DNA of 64,000 bases from Mycolicibacter longobardus (lineage in GTDB: Bacteria; Actinomycetota; Actinomycetes; Mycobacteriales; Mycobacteriaceae), in the NCBI RefSeq assembly GCF_002102265.1, contig NZ_LQPG01000019.1, positions 1 to 64,000 of the forward strand, given 5' to 3'. Below, piece by piece: positions 18,572 through 29,390 of the stretch. The notes beneath the pieces are model-generated. The model was given only the letters and a program-made list of their open reading frames with translations, was not told the origin of the DNA and made no database searches. The translations under genes and the position numbers were made by a program. Positions within the stretch are counted from its first letter, which is position 1, and every line of letters begins with the position of its first letter.

Positions 18572-19459
18572 TCAGTATCCGAGTGGGCAGTGACCACCCT
18601 GCCCGGCAGGTTCCACCTGCACGGTGGCGTGAGTCAGCCCGCGGGCGGCCAGCACGGCCCGCGCGTCGGCCAGCACCCGGCCGGCGTCGGCGCCGGTGCC
18701 CAGGTGGGCGGTGGCCATGTCTTGGCCCGGAACCAGCGTCCAGACGTGTAGGTCATGTACGTCGGTGACACCGTCGACGGCGGCGAGCGCCGCGCGGAGT
18801 TCGTCGACGTCGATGTGGCTCGGTGATGCCTCCGACAGGATCCGCAGCGCCGCCCCGGCCAGCGCGAACGCCCGCGGCAGCACCCACAGCGCCACGAAGA
18901 CGGCGACCACCACGTCGGCGTAGGGCCAGCCGGTGGTCACGGTGACGATGCCGGCGATCAGCACGCCGACGCTGCCGACGGTGTCGGCGACCACCTCCAG
19001 GTACGCCCCGCGCACCGCGAGGCTCTGCGCCGAGTGGGAGCGCAACAGCAGTGCCACTCCGATGTTGACGGTCAGTCCGGCGAGTGCGACGACGATCATC
19101 GGCACGCCGGGCACGTCCGGTGCGGTGCCGATGCGGCGGATCGCCTCGGTGAGGATGAAGGTCGCCACCCCGATCAGCAGCACGGCGTTGGCGACCGCGG
19201 TGAACACCTCGGCGCGGTGCCAGCCGTAGGTGCGCGACGGTGACGTGCTGCCGCGCCGGGCCAGCATCACCGCGGCCACGCCCATGAACAGGGCGGCCAG
19301 GTCGGTGAGCAGATGCCCGGCGTCGGCCAGCAGGGCGATCGAGTTGATGGTGATCGCGGTGGTCAGTTCGACGACGAACAGCGTGGTCAGGATCGCGGCG
19401 GAGACGATCATCCGGGACAGGCGAGTGTCGGTGTGACGATGATCGTGACCGGCGCCCAT
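18572..19459 (-). CDS. Cation diffusion facilitator (zinc/cobalt efflux)
   Basis: A 295-residue CDF transporter with six membrane helices that exchanges divalent cations, usually Zn2+, for protons. Metal-site motifs HLLTDLAAL (His49, Asp53) and EVVADTVGSVGV lie in helices 2 and 5, and a C-terminal cytoplasmic domain contains HDLHVW. A His-rich N-terminus (GHDHRH) is typical of ZitB/CzcD. ATG at 19459 ends a three-gene minus-strand run after the Rv0358- and Rv0359-like genes, 44 bases behind the latter. I recall no counterpart at this spot in H37Rv. Confidence 0.9.
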   Translation of the reverse strand: MGAGHDHRHTDTRLSRMIVSAAILTTLFVVELTTAITINSIALLADAGHLLTDLAALFMGVAAVMLARRGSTSPSRTYGWHRAEVFTAVANAVLLIGVATFILTEAIRRIGTAPDVPGVPMIVVALAGLTVNIGVALLLRSHSAQSLAVRGAYLEVVADTVGSVGVLIAGIVTVTTGWPYADVVVAVFVALWVLPRAFALAGAALRILSEASPSHIDVDELRAALAAVDGVTDVHDLHVWTLVPGQDMATAHLGTGADAGRVLADARAVLAARGLTHATVQVEPAGQGGHCPLGY

Positions 19460-19503
19460 GGCTGGCAAATATATTCGGCGCGGGCGGCGTCCCGGCTCGG
19501 AAC

Positions 19504-20295
19504 TCAGAACCAGGATCCCCAGAACTGGGTCAGCCCCAACCCCCACCCCACCAGCTGGCGCGGCACGTCGAACAGGTCGAAGAACCACAGCACCATTGCG
19601 AAGAACTTCCGGTTCAGCGCCGGTGAGGCGATCAGCAACATCAGCAGGACCAACAGGCCCCACTGCTGGAACGGCTGCACGGCGCGGCGGGTCGCCGGGC
19701 TCAGGTGCGGCTCCAGCGCGCCGTAGCCGTCCAGCCCCGGCACCGGCAGCAGGTTCAGCACCACCGCGGTGACCTGCAGGAAACCCAGGAACGCCAGCGC
19801 GGACCAGAACACCGGGTGCGCGGGGTCGTAGAACGCCCGGGTGGAGCCCAGCAACAGCACCGCCAGTATCAGGTTGGCCGCCGGGCCGGCCAGGCTGACC
19901 AGGGTGCGCCGCCACGGCGTCATGAACGACGTCTGGACGTACACCGCCCCGCCCGGCAGGCCGATGCCGCCGAGCATGATGAACAGCATCGGCAGCACCA
20001 GCGACAGTCCCGGATGGGTGTAGCGCAGCGGGTTGAGGGTCAGATAGCCGCGCATCTCCACGCCGCGGTCGCCGAACCGCCAGGCGGTGTAGGCGTGGCC
20101 GAACTCGTGCAGACACAGCGACACCAGCCAGCCGGCGATCACGAACACGAACACACCGGCGTGGGCCAGCGGACGGACGTCGGTGCCCGCCCACCAGGCC
20201 AGCGCGCCGCCGAGCGCGGTCACCGCCACCAGGGCCAGAAAGACCGGGCTGGGCCGCACCGCCTGGCCGCGCAGGGGATGGACGTTCACGCCCAC
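19504..20295 (-). CDS. Site-2-protease-family (M50) membrane metalloprotease, Rv0359-like
   Basis: A 263-residue intramembrane protease with the zinc motif HEFGH (about 63-67) in the third membrane helix and a second ligand Asp in NLLPVPGLDGYG (about 180-191). Short, without a PDZ domain, it belongs to the minimal S2P group, which cleaves membrane proteins such as anti-sigma factors; its substrate is unknown. GTG at 20295 is four bases after the Rv0358-like stop, so the pair is co-transcribed. Confidence 0.88.
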   Translation of the reverse strand: MGVNVHPLRGQAVRPSPVFLALVAVTALGGALAWWAGTDVRPLAHAGVFVFVIAGWLVSLCLHEFGHAYTAWRFGDRGVEMRGYLTLNPLRYTHPGLSLVLPMLFIMLGGIGLPGGAVYVQTSFMTPWRRTLVSLAGPAANLILAVLLLGSTRAFYDPAHPVFWSALAFLGFLQVTAVVLNLLPVPGLDGYGALEPHLSPATRRAVQPFQQWGLLVLLMLLIASPALNRKFFAMVLWFFDLFDVPRQLVGWGLGLTQFWGSWF

Positions 20296-20299
20296 GAAC

Positions 20300-20998
20300 C
20301 TATCCGACCAGCAGCCAGTCCTCGATGTGCCGATAAAAGGTGGACCGCTTCACGGTCCGGGTGCCATAGACCCCGTCGCGCACCACCAGTGCACCGGTCG
20401 TGCCCAGCTGCGCCGCGCGGCCCGTCACCCAGCGTCGCACCCGGCCGCCTCGCTGCGGGATCCCGGCCCGCAGTCCCGGTGCGGTGCCGATCGGTTCGAT
20501 CAGCACCCCGGCCACGTCCCCGTCGAACAGCGCGGCGTCATCGACGATGCCCTCACCGCGCAGCACCCCGGCGCCGTCGACCGGCAGCCAGCGGCCGACG
20601 CCCACCAGGGCGGTGCCCGCGTCGTCGCGGACCAGCGGCACCGGGCGGGCGGTGCCCCGCCGCGCGCGCCGCACTGCGCGCCACCCGGCCGGCAGGCGGT
20701 AGGCGGTGGTCGCGGGGGTGCGTCGCGGCGGCGCGTAACCCACCTCGACATCGAGCCGGTCGGCGCGCAGCATCCGGGTCAGCACCCGCGCCAGGTCCGC
20801 GTCACCGCCCACCACCACCAGCCGGCGGTAGCGATTGATCGCCGCGTCCAAGACTCCCGAGTTGTCCGTGTCCGCTTCGGCGACCTGCACCGTCGACAAC
20901 CCACGCAGGGCCCGCGGCAGCGACCGCCCGGCAAACAGCAAAACGGCGGTTTCAGCAGGCATCAACCGGCCCCCGGTGCCGTTAGTGGCGTTCAACAC
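20300..20998 (-). CDS. Conserved hypothetical protein, Rv0358-like
   Basis: A 232-residue mycobacterial protein with no family that I can name. It has a Rossmann-like start (ETAVLLFAGRSLPRALRGL, then RRLVVVGGDADLARVLTRML) and a basic middle. GTG at 20998 is the longest reading; ATG at 20962 (MPAETAVLLF) is equally possible. It is divergent from purA with 76 bases between and precedes the M50 protease gene by four bases, the same pairing as Rv0358-Rv0359. Confidence 0.7.
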   Translation of the reverse strand: MLNATNGTGGRLMPAETAVLLFAGRSLPRALRGLSTVQVAEADTDNSGVLDAAINRYRRLVVVGGDADLARVLTRMLRADRLDVEVGYAPPRRTPATTAYRLPAGWRAVRRARRGTARPVPLVRDDAGTALVGVGRWLPVDGAGVLRGEGIVDDAALFDGDVAGVLIEPIGTAPGLRAGIPQRGGRVRRWVTGRAAQLGTTGALVVRDGVYGTRTVKRSTFYRHIEDWLLVG

Positions 20999-21050
20999 GC
21001 TCCTTGTGAATCGCTTCAGATAGGCTCATTCCCCGGCTGGACCACAGTAA

Positions 21051-23022
<1,972 letters not shown>

Positions 23023-23026
<4 letters not shown>

Positions 23027-23382
23027 TCGTTCGGGCGCGGCCCGCGCAGCGTCATCGCCGTGAACAGCGCCAGAAACGACGCGGCTGGCACGGTGTTGGG
23101 GATGCTGTCACGGACCCGGACGTGCGCGCCGACCGCGAGGATGAAATACAGCGTCAACGCCGCGGTGGTCACCCGGGCCAGCACCGGGAACCGGTGCACG
23201 GACAGCAGGCCGACTGCCGAGGCCACCTTGACGATCGGCAGGATCGGCCGGACCTGCTGCGGGCACTGCACCGTGTCGAGGGCTTTGGCGATGTAGGGCA
23301 CCGGGATGGCGCAGGCCACCGCATCAGCGACCTGAAATGCGGCCAACCCCGTGTAGGTCTTCGGTGATGTCAGGACACTCAT
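23023..23382 (-). CDS. DoxX-like small membrane protein
   Basis: A 119-residue protein with four short membrane segments and the DoxX-like pattern AFQVADAVACAIPVPYIAKALD, then PQQVRPILPIVKVASAVGLL (helix 2). The family is often linked to thiol or redox homeostasis, but small members are uncharacterised. Its stop codon CTA shares bases with the TAA of the convergent thioesterase gene. Confidence 0.7.
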
Positions 23383-23471
23383 GGTTTCAACTGTATTCGG
23401 CTGCGCGCGCAGGCGCCGGGCCTATCCTGGAGCAGCATGCAACATTGCCGTGGCACGGGGAGGGTGGGGCG

Positions 23472-24725
23472 GTGAACGGCGAGGCGGGTGAGTTCGCGAC
23501 CGAGCGGTTGTCCGCCGACGGTCCCAGCCGAACCAGGGTCGCGCTGCTCGGGTCTGGTGATCTCAGCCGGGAGTTGGTGACGGCGCTGCAGCGCCTGGGC
23601 GCCGAGGTGATCGCCGTCGACCGTTACGCCGACGCGGCGCTGCACGGGATCGTCGACCGCTCGGTGGTGGTCGACCTGAGCGACAACGACGAACTTGCCG
23701 CGGCGATCCGGTGGTTGCAGCCGAAATTCGTGGTGGTGGCCTCCGACGTGGTGGCCACCGACGCGCTGGCCGTCGCCGCCGACACCGGATTCACCCGACT
23801 GGTGCCCGGTCTGCGCGGCGCCCGCTTGGCCGCCGACCCGGAGGGGATGCGGCGGCTGGCCGCTGACGAACTGGGGTTGCCCACCGCGCCGTTCTGGTTC
23901 GCCGGATCCGTCGAGGAACTGCGGGAGGTGGCCGAGCACGCCGGATATCCGATGTCGGTCAAACCGGTGGGGGGCTCGCTCGGCGAGGGCCGTTCGGTCA
24001 TGGTGCGCGACAGCGATATCGAGCCCGCTTGGCAGCGGGCGGTCTCGGCCGCCGTCCCGGGGACGCCGCCCCGGGTGCTGGCCGAGACGGTGGTGGAGTT
24101 CGACAGCGAGGTCACCCTGCTCGCCGTACACAGCGAGGGCCCGGGTGGACCGGCGCTGGACTTCTGCGCACCGATCGGGCACAGCAGCGCCGAAGATCCG
24201 AATGGGCAACTGACGGTGGAGTTCTGGCAGCCGCACCCGATGACCGCCGTGGCGCTGGACGCCGCCAAGTCGATCGCCGCGCGGGTGGCTCGGGCGCTCG
24301 GCGGACGCGGCCTGTTCGGAGTGGACCTGCTGGTACACGGCGACGAGGTGTATTTCGCCGGCGTCGATGTGCGCCCGTATGACGCCGCGCTGCTGACGTT
24401 GCGGACCCAGCGGCTGTCCGGTTTCGAACTGCAGGCGCGTGGAATCCTCGGGCTGGCAACCGACACCATCATGGTCTCGCCCGGTGCCGCCCGGCTGATC
24501 TACTCGCGTCGCCGCACCGGTCCCGCGGCTGAGGTCACCCCCGACAGCGTGACCGTGGTCGCCGATGCGCTCAGCGTGACTGAAAGTGATGTGGTGGTGT
24601 TCCGGCACCATGAGGGACACCCGCGCCGGCGGTTGGGCTTGGCGCTGGCCACGGGGCCGGACGTGGCGATCGCCCGGGACCGCGCCGGGCAGGTGGCGAC
24701 CGTTCTGGACAAGCTCTGGCCGTGA
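23472..24725 (+). CDS. purT: Formate-dependent GAR transformylase (phosphoribosylglycinamide formyltransferase 2)
   Basis: A 417-residue ATP-grasp enzyme that adds formate to GAR in purine synthesis, bypassing the folate-dependent PurN. Visible are the N-terminal pre-ATP-grasp domain (VALLGSGDLSRELVTALQRLG), VKPVGGSLGEGRSV and EFDSEVTLLAV of the ATP-grasp core, and GVDLLVHGDEVYFAGVDVRP. GTG at 23472 follows a purine-rich GGGGAGGGTGGGG site; the upstream extension is not conserved-looking. It is homologous to Rv0389 and followed, as there, by the rhodanese and metZ genes. Confidence 0.93.
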   Translation: MNGEAGEFATERLSADGPSRTRVALLGSGDLSRELVTALQRLGAEVIAVDRYADAALHGIVDRSVVVDLSDNDELAAAIRWLQPKFVVVASDVVATDALAVAADTGFTRLVPGLRGARLAADPEGMRRLAADELGLPTAPFWFAGSVEELREVAEHAGYPMSVKPVGGSLGEGRSVMVRDSDIEPAWQRAVSAAVPGTPPRVLAETVVEFDSEVTLLAVHSEGPGGPALDFCAPIGHSSAEDPNGQLTVEFWQPHPMTAVALDAAKSIAARVARALGGRGLFGVDLLVHGDEVYFAGVDVRPYDAALLTLRTQRLSGFELQARGILGLATDTIMVSPGAARLIYSRRRTGPAAEVTPDSVTVVADALSVTESDVVVFRHHEGHPRRRLGLALATGPDVAIARDRAGQVATVLDKLWP

Positions 24726-24768
24726 CCCGCCGTGGCGTGAACCGGATTCAGGTGCGAGACTTTCGCAG

Positions 24769-25173
24769 GTGAGCTACGCAGGAGATATCACACCCGAGCA
24801 GGCCTGGGCGATACTGCGCGACGACCCGGCGGCGACGCTCATCGACGTGCGCACCGACGCCGAATGGCGCTTCGTCGGCCTGCCCGACGTGTCCGGTCTG
24901 GGCCGCGAGGTGGTCTGCGTCGAGTGGGTCCACTCCGACGGCAGCCCCAACCTCGATTTCTCCCGCGAACTGGCGGCGCGCGTCGCCGGCGGGCCGGCGA
25001 TCTTCTTGTGCCGCTCGGGCAACCGCTCCATCCCGGCGGCCGAAGCCGGTACCGCGCTGGGTCTGACCCCGTCCTACAACGTGCTGGATGGTTTCGAGGG
25101 CCAGCTCGACGAGCACGCCCACCGGGGTGGCACAGGCTGGCGTGCCGTCGGCCTGCCCTGGAAACAGTCATGA
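24769..25173 (+). CDS. Rhodanese-domain protein (Rv0390-like)
   Basis: A 134-residue single rhodanese domain. The active-site loop FLCRSGNRSIPAA has the catalytic Cys (about residue 83) that carries a persulfide; LIDVRTDAEWRFVGLPD is the usual N-terminal structural motif. GTG at 24769. Its stop overlaps the metZ ATG (ATGA), which suggests it supplies sulfane sulfur or sulfide to O-succinylhomoserine sulfhydrylase; that role is inferred from this tight coupling. Confidence 0.88.
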   Translation: MSYAGDITPEQAWAILRDDPAATLIDVRTDAEWRFVGLPDVSGLGREVVCVEWVHSDGSPNLDFSRELAARVAGGPAIFLCRSGNRSIPAAEAGTALGLTPSYNVLDGFEGQLDEHAHRGGTGWRAVGLPWKQS

Positions 25174-26399
25174 GCGAGCCGGGCCCGAAACGTTCTGTCC
25201 GTATTCCGAAACCCCTGCCGGACGGCGTCGGTCCGGCCACCATCGGCGTGCGCGGCGGGCTGCTGCGCTCGCAGTTCGAGGAGACCGCCGAGGGGTTGTT
25301 CCTCAGCTCCGGTTACGTCTATGAATCCGCGGCCGCCGCGGAGCAGGCCTTCGCCGGCGAGGTCGAGAGGTTCGTCTATTCGCGGTACGGCAATCCGACG
25401 GTGTCGATGTTCGAGGAACGGCTGCGCCTGATCGAAGGGGCCCCGGCGGCGTTCGCCACCGCCAGCGGCATGGCGGCGGTGTTCGTCGCACTCGGTGCGC
25501 TGCTGGGCGCGGGTGATCGTTTGGTGGCTGCGCGCAGTCTGTTCGGATCGTGTTTCGTGGTCTGCAACGAGGTTCTGCCCCGCTGGGGGGTGGAAACCGT
25601 CTTCGTCGACGGTGATGACTTGGCGCAGTGGGAACAGGCACTGTCGGTCCCCACCAGCGCGGTGTTCTTCGAGACGCCGTCCAACCCGATGCAGTCACTG
25701 GTCGACATCGCCGCGGTCACCGAGCTGGCCCATGCCGCCGGCGCGAAAGTGGTGCTGGACAACGTGTTCGCCACTCCGCTGCTGCAGCAGGGCATTCCGC
25801 TCGGTGTGGATGTGGTGGTGTACTCCGGCACCAAACACCTCGATGGGCAGGGCCGGATCCTGGGCGGGGCGATCCTGGGCGACCAGGAGTACATCGACGG
25901 CCCGGTGCAGACCCTGATGCGTCACACCGGCCCCGCCCTGAGTGCTTTCAACGCGTGGGTTCTGCTGAAAGGCCTTGAAACACTGTCGGTTCGGGTCGAC
26001 TACGCCAACACTGCGGCGTTGCGGATCGCGGAGTTCTTGGAGCAGCATCCGGCGGTGCGCTGGGTGCGCTACCCGTTCCTGCCGTCGCATCCGCAGTACG
26101 AGCTGGCGCGCAGGCAGATGTCCGGCGGCGGCACCGTCGTCACCTTCGAACTCGACGCCCCGCCGAGCGCTGCCAAGCAGCGAGCATTCGAGTTGCTGGA
26201 CAGGCTGCAGCTGATCGACATCTCCAACAACCTCGGGGACGCGAAGTCGCTGATCACCCATCCGGCGACCACCACCCATCGGGCGATGGGGCCCGACGGG
26301 CGTGCGGCGATCGGGCTCGGCGACGGGGTGGTGCGGATCTCCGTCGGGCTGGAAAGCACCGACGATCTGATCGCCGACCTGGATCAGGCGCTGGGGTAG
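25170..26399 (+). CDS. metZ: O-succinylhomoserine sulfhydrylase
   Basis: A 409-residue PLP enzyme of the Cys/Met metabolism family that makes homocysteine from O-succinylhomoserine and sulfide. The Schiff-base Lys is in YSGTKHLDGQG (about residue 221); YSRYGNPTVSMFEERL (about 69-84) and SGMAAVF are family motifs. ATG at 25170 overlaps the rhodanese stop by four bases. It is homologous to Rv0391. Confidence 0.95.
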   Translation: MSEPGPKRSVRIPKPLPDGVGPATIGVRGGLLRSQFEETAEGLFLSSGYVYESAAAAEQAFAGEVERFVYSRYGNPTVSMFEERLRLIEGAPAAFATASGMAAVFVALGALLGAGDRLVAARSLFGSCFVVCNEVLPRWGVETVFVDGDDLAQWEQALSVPTSAVFFETPSNPMQSLVDIAAVTELAHAAGAKVVLDNVFATPLLQQGIPLGVDVVVYSGTKHLDGQGRILGGAILGDQEYIDGPVQTLMRHTGPALSAFNAWVLLKGLETLSVRVDYANTAALRIAEFLEQHPAVRWVRYPFLPSHPQYELARRQMSGGGTVVTFELDAPPSAAKQRAFELLDRLQLIDISNNLGDAKSLITHPATTTHRAMGPDGRAAIGLGDGVVRISVGLESTDDLIADLDQALG

Positions 26400-26416
26400 C
26401 GCGGGCTTTTGCGGGT

Positions 26417-27271
26417 TCAGTCGCCTTCGACGACGCCGGTGGCGTGCTGCGCGCGGTCCTCGTAGGCCTTGCGGGCCGCGGTGTCGAACTGCAGAAACAC
26501 GGTGTCGTTCTGGGTCTTCTTGTTCAGCCAACGACGGCCCCGGTCCGGCAGCAGGCTCGCCAGGATCGAGACGCGACGCCCAAAGCTGGGCACGGAAACC
26601 AGAGTCTTGGGCTTATCGAGCACTTTGACAACGCCGGCGGCGATGTCTTCGGGCTCCACCGGCTTCTGGGCCGCCGACGGCGTTGTGCCCGAGATCAGTT
26701 CGGTGTTGGTGAAGGTGGGCAGTACCGCGGAGACCTTGACGCCCTGCGGTGCGAACTCGTCGGACATTGCGGTGGTCAGGCCGACGACGGCGAATTTGGT
26801 TCCGGCGTAGAGCACCTGGCCCGGTACGGCCACGACCCCGGCCAGCGAGGCGATATTGATGATGTGGCCGCTGCGGCGTTTGACCATCTCGGGCAGCACC
26901 AGCTGGCAGCCGTTGAGCACGCCGTAGAAGTTGACCTCGGTCGCCGAACGAATGGTCTGCGGCGTCTGCTCGAGGAAGGGTCCCACCGGCATGACACCGG
27001 CATTGTTGATCAGCACGTCGATGTGGCCCTCGCCGTCGGCGCGGGCCTTGTCCAGAAACGTCGAGAACGACTCGCGGTCGGTGACGTCGAGCGGGTGGCC
27101 GGTGACCGGACCGCTCGAACCGAGTTGCTTGACCGCTTTGTCGAGCACGCTCACGTCGCGGTCGCCGATGACGACCCGGGCGCCCCGAGCGAGCAGTGCG
27201 GCGGCGGTGGCCAGCCCGATCCCACGGGCGGCGCCGGTGATGGCGATGGTCTTACCGCGAATGTTGTCCAC
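26417..27271 (-). CDS. Short-chain dehydrogenase/reductase
   Basis: A 284-residue SDR: TGAARGIG cofactor loop (12-19), GDRD after strand 2 (NAD preference likely), NNAGVM (about 89-94), NIASLAG and catalytic YAGTK (about 155-159). The C-terminal 70 residues extend past the core and contain RRVSILASLLPDRGRRWLNKK, a possible membrane-associating helix seen in several mycobacterial SDRs. Start is GTG at 27271. It follows the PEP-mutase-like gene on the same strand after 73 bases. Substrate unknown. Confidence 0.87.
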   Translation of the reverse strand: MDNIRGKTIAITGAARGIGLATAAALLARGARVVIGDRDVSVLDKAVKQLGSSGPVTGHPLDVTDRESFSTFLDKARADGEGHIDVLINNAGVMPVGPFLEQTPQTIRSATEVNFYGVLNGCQLVLPEMVKRRSGHIINIASLAGVVAVPGQVLYAGTKFAVVGLTTAMSDEFAPQGVKVSAVLPTFTNTELISGTTPSAAQKPVEPEDIAAGVVKVLDKPKTLVSVPSFGRRVSILASLLPDRGRRWLNKKTQNDTVFLQFDTAARKAYEDRAQHATGVVEGD

Positions 27272-27344
27272 GCGACGAACTTAACAGGTGTCAAATTCGT
27301 CCGTCGAGGGGTTTGACGATCCGGGGTCGCAGGCGCCGAGGGCG

Positions 27345-28106
27345 TCAGGCCCAGCGGCCCAGGATCTCGCCGGCATGCCTGCCCAGCGCGGCTTGGAGCA
27401 GTGGCCCGAAGCTGACCCGCCCGACACCGAGTGGGCCGAATGAGGCCGGGTCGTCGGTGTCGGGTGCGGCCAACGCGTTGACCGGCTTCGGCAGTCCGGC
27501 GGCCAGCACACGCAGGGTCTCCCCGTCGTGTCGGCCGACCGGGTAGAGCACGTCCGCTCCGGCGTTCGCGCACTCGGTCAGCCGGGCGATGGCACGGTCG
27601 ATGCGGTCGGAGTCGTCGCCGTCCTTGCGCAGGAACAGGTCGGTGCGGGCGTTGATCACCAGGTGTGTGCCCGCGGCGTCGGCGGCCTGCCGCAGTGCGG
27701 CGACATACGCGGCGTGCTCGGAGGATGACCGCAGCCGCTTGTCTTCGCTGTGCACCGAGTCCTCGATGTTGCACCCGACCACGCCGGCGTCCAGGAGACC
27801 GTCGACCAGGTGGGCCGGGGTTTCGCCGTAGCCGGACTCGATATCGAGCGACACCGGCACGTCGACGGCCTCGGTGATCTGGCGCGCCCGGCTCAGCGCC
27901 TCGGCGAACGTCATCCCTTCGCCGTCGCTGCGGCCCATCGATTCGGCAACCGGCTTGCTACCGACGGTCAGCGCGGCGAACCCGGCGCCGACAGCCAGCC
28001 TGGCCGACCACACGTCCCACACCGTCGGCAGGATCACCGGATCGCCGGGCCGGTGCATCGCCAGGAAAGCCGCCGCCCGCTGCCCAAGAACCTCGCTACT
28101 CGTCAT
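27345..28106 (-). CDS. Isocitrate lyase/PEP mutase-family protein (Rv1998c-like)
   Basis: A 253-residue TIM-barrel protein of the ICL/PEPM superfamily: VWDVWSARLAVGAGFAALTVGS, VDVPVSLDIESGYG (metal-binding Asp region, about 84-97), GVVGCNIEDSVH (about 108-119) and NARTDLFL. It lacks the KKCGH catalytic loop of true isocitrate lyase, so a C-C lyase or 2-methylisocitrate-like role is possible but unproven. ATG at 28106. Confidence 0.82.
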   Translation of the reverse strand: MTSSEVLGQRAAAFLAMHRPGDPVILPTVWDVWSARLAVGAGFAALTVGSKPVAESMGRSDGEGMTFAEALSRARQITEAVDVPVSLDIESGYGETPAHLVDGLLDAGVVGCNIEDSVHSEDKRLRSSSEHAAYVAALRQAADAAGTHLVINARTDLFLRKDGDDSDRIDRAIARLTECANAGADVLYPVGRHDGETLRVLAAGLPKPVNALAAPDTDDPASFGPLGVGRVSFGPLLQAALGRHAGEILGRWA

Positions 28107-28182
28107 TTTTACAACTCTGCCATGTGTTAATTAATCGCGGAAGGTGGGGCCTGTGGTCATTCGGCGGAGCCGGGCTCCGGCG

Positions 28183-29367
28183 TCAGCGGAAGGCACCCGA
28201 CCCGGTGAAGGCCTGGCCCAGCACCAGCTGATGCATCTCGGGGGTGCCCTCGTAGGTCAGCACCGACTCCAGGTTGACCATGTGCCGGATTACCGGGTAC
28301 TCCAGCGATATCCCGTTGCCGCCCAGGATGGTTCGGGCGGTGCGGCAGATCTCCAGCGCGCTGCGGGTGTTGTTGAGTTTGCCGAAGCTGACCTGCTCGG
28401 GGCGCAGCCCCGCGCTGTCCTTGAGCCGTCCCAGATGCAGCGAGAGGAGCTGGCCCTTGTGCAGCTCGACGGCCATGTCAACGAGTTTGGCCTGGGTGAG
28501 CTGGAATCCGGCGATCGGTTTGCCGAACTGCGTGCGCGCCATGGCGTAGTCGCGGGCCGACTGCCAGGCCGAGCGGGCCGCGCCCATTGCGCCCCAGATG
28601 ATCCCGTAGCGCGCCTCGGACAGGCTGGCCAGCGCACCCTTGACGCCGCGCGCCTTGGGCAGCATCGCCTCGGCCGGAAGCCGCACGTCGTCGAGCACCA
28701 GTTCGCTGGTGATCGAGGCGCGCAGTGACAGCTTGTGGTGAATGGTGTTGGCGGAGAACCCGGGGGTGTCGGTGGGCACGATGAAACCGCGGATGCCCTC
28801 GTCGGTGGCCGCCCAGACCACCGCGACGTCGGCGATGGTGCCGTTGGTGATCCACATCTTGCGGCCATTGAGTATCCAGTCGGATCCATCCCGCTTGGCC
28901 CGGGTGGTCATGGCGGCCGGATCGGAGCCGACGTCGGGTTCGGTCAGCCCGAAGCAGCCGATCAGCTCGCCGGTGGCCATGCCCGGCAGCCACTGCTGCT
29001 TCTGTTCTTCGGAACCGTTGTTGTAGATCGAGTACATCGCCAACGAGCCCTGCACCGACACCAGCGAGCGCAGGCCGGAGTCGGCGGCCTCCAACTCCAC
29101 GCAGGCCAGTCCGTAGTGCACCGCGGATGCCCCGCCGCAGCCGTAACCGTGCAGGTGCATGCCCAGCAACCCGAGTTTGCCGAATTCTCGGGCCAGTTCG
29201 CGGGCCGGCAGGTCGCCGATCTCGAACCAGTCGGCGATGTGCGGCAGGACGTGTTCGGCGCAGAACTTCGCGACGGTGTCGCGCAGCGCGATCTCGTCGT
29301 CGGAGAGCAGGGTGTCCAGGCTCAGCGGGTCGATCGGGTCGAAGGGCGCGGTGCTGCTGGTTGCCAT
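28183..29367 (-). CDS. fadE7: Acyl-CoA dehydrogenase, glutaryl-CoA dehydrogenase type (FadE7)
   Basis: A 394-residue flavoprotein very similar in pattern to glutaryl-CoA dehydrogenase, which oxidises and decarboxylates glutaryl-CoA to crotonyl-CoA: LRSLVSVQGSLAM (about 99-111; the Arg that binds the distal carboxylate), LIGCFGLTEPDVGSDP (about 136-151), and catalytic Glu in LTYEGTPEMHQL near residue 374. Size and gene neighbourhood fit Rv0400c. The short gap to the PGRS-like gene (23 bases) suggests read-through from it, although the two functions seem unrelated. Confidence 0.88.
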   Translation of the reverse strand: MATSSTAPFDPIDPLSLDTLLSDDEIALRDTVAKFCAEHVLPHIADWFEIGDLPARELAREFGKLGLLGMHLHGYGCGGASAVHYGLACVELEAADSGLRSLVSVQGSLAMYSIYNNGSEEQKQQWLPGMATGELIGCFGLTEPDVGSDPAAMTTRAKRDGSDWILNGRKMWITNGTIADVAVVWAATDEGIRGFIVPTDTPGFSANTIHHKLSLRASITSELVLDDVRLPAEAMLPKARGVKGALASLSEARYGIIWGAMGAARSAWQSARDYAMARTQFGKPIAGFQLTQAKLVDMAVELHKGQLLSLHLGRLKDSAGLRPEQVSFGKLNNTRSALEICRTARTILGGNGISLEYPVIRHMVNLESVLTYEGTPEMHQLVLGQAFTGSGAFR

Positions 29368-29390
29368 CCGTTCATCCTGCCACCGCCGGG

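Noticed and set aside
19466..19476. AATATATT palindrome upstream of the CDF gene as a metal-sensor operator
   Set aside because: Too short and simple; it does not resemble SmtB/ArsR sites well.
27279..27300. TTGACA-like -35 before the SDR at 27271
   Set aside because: The hexamer at 27294-27289 leaves no room for a -10 before the start codon.
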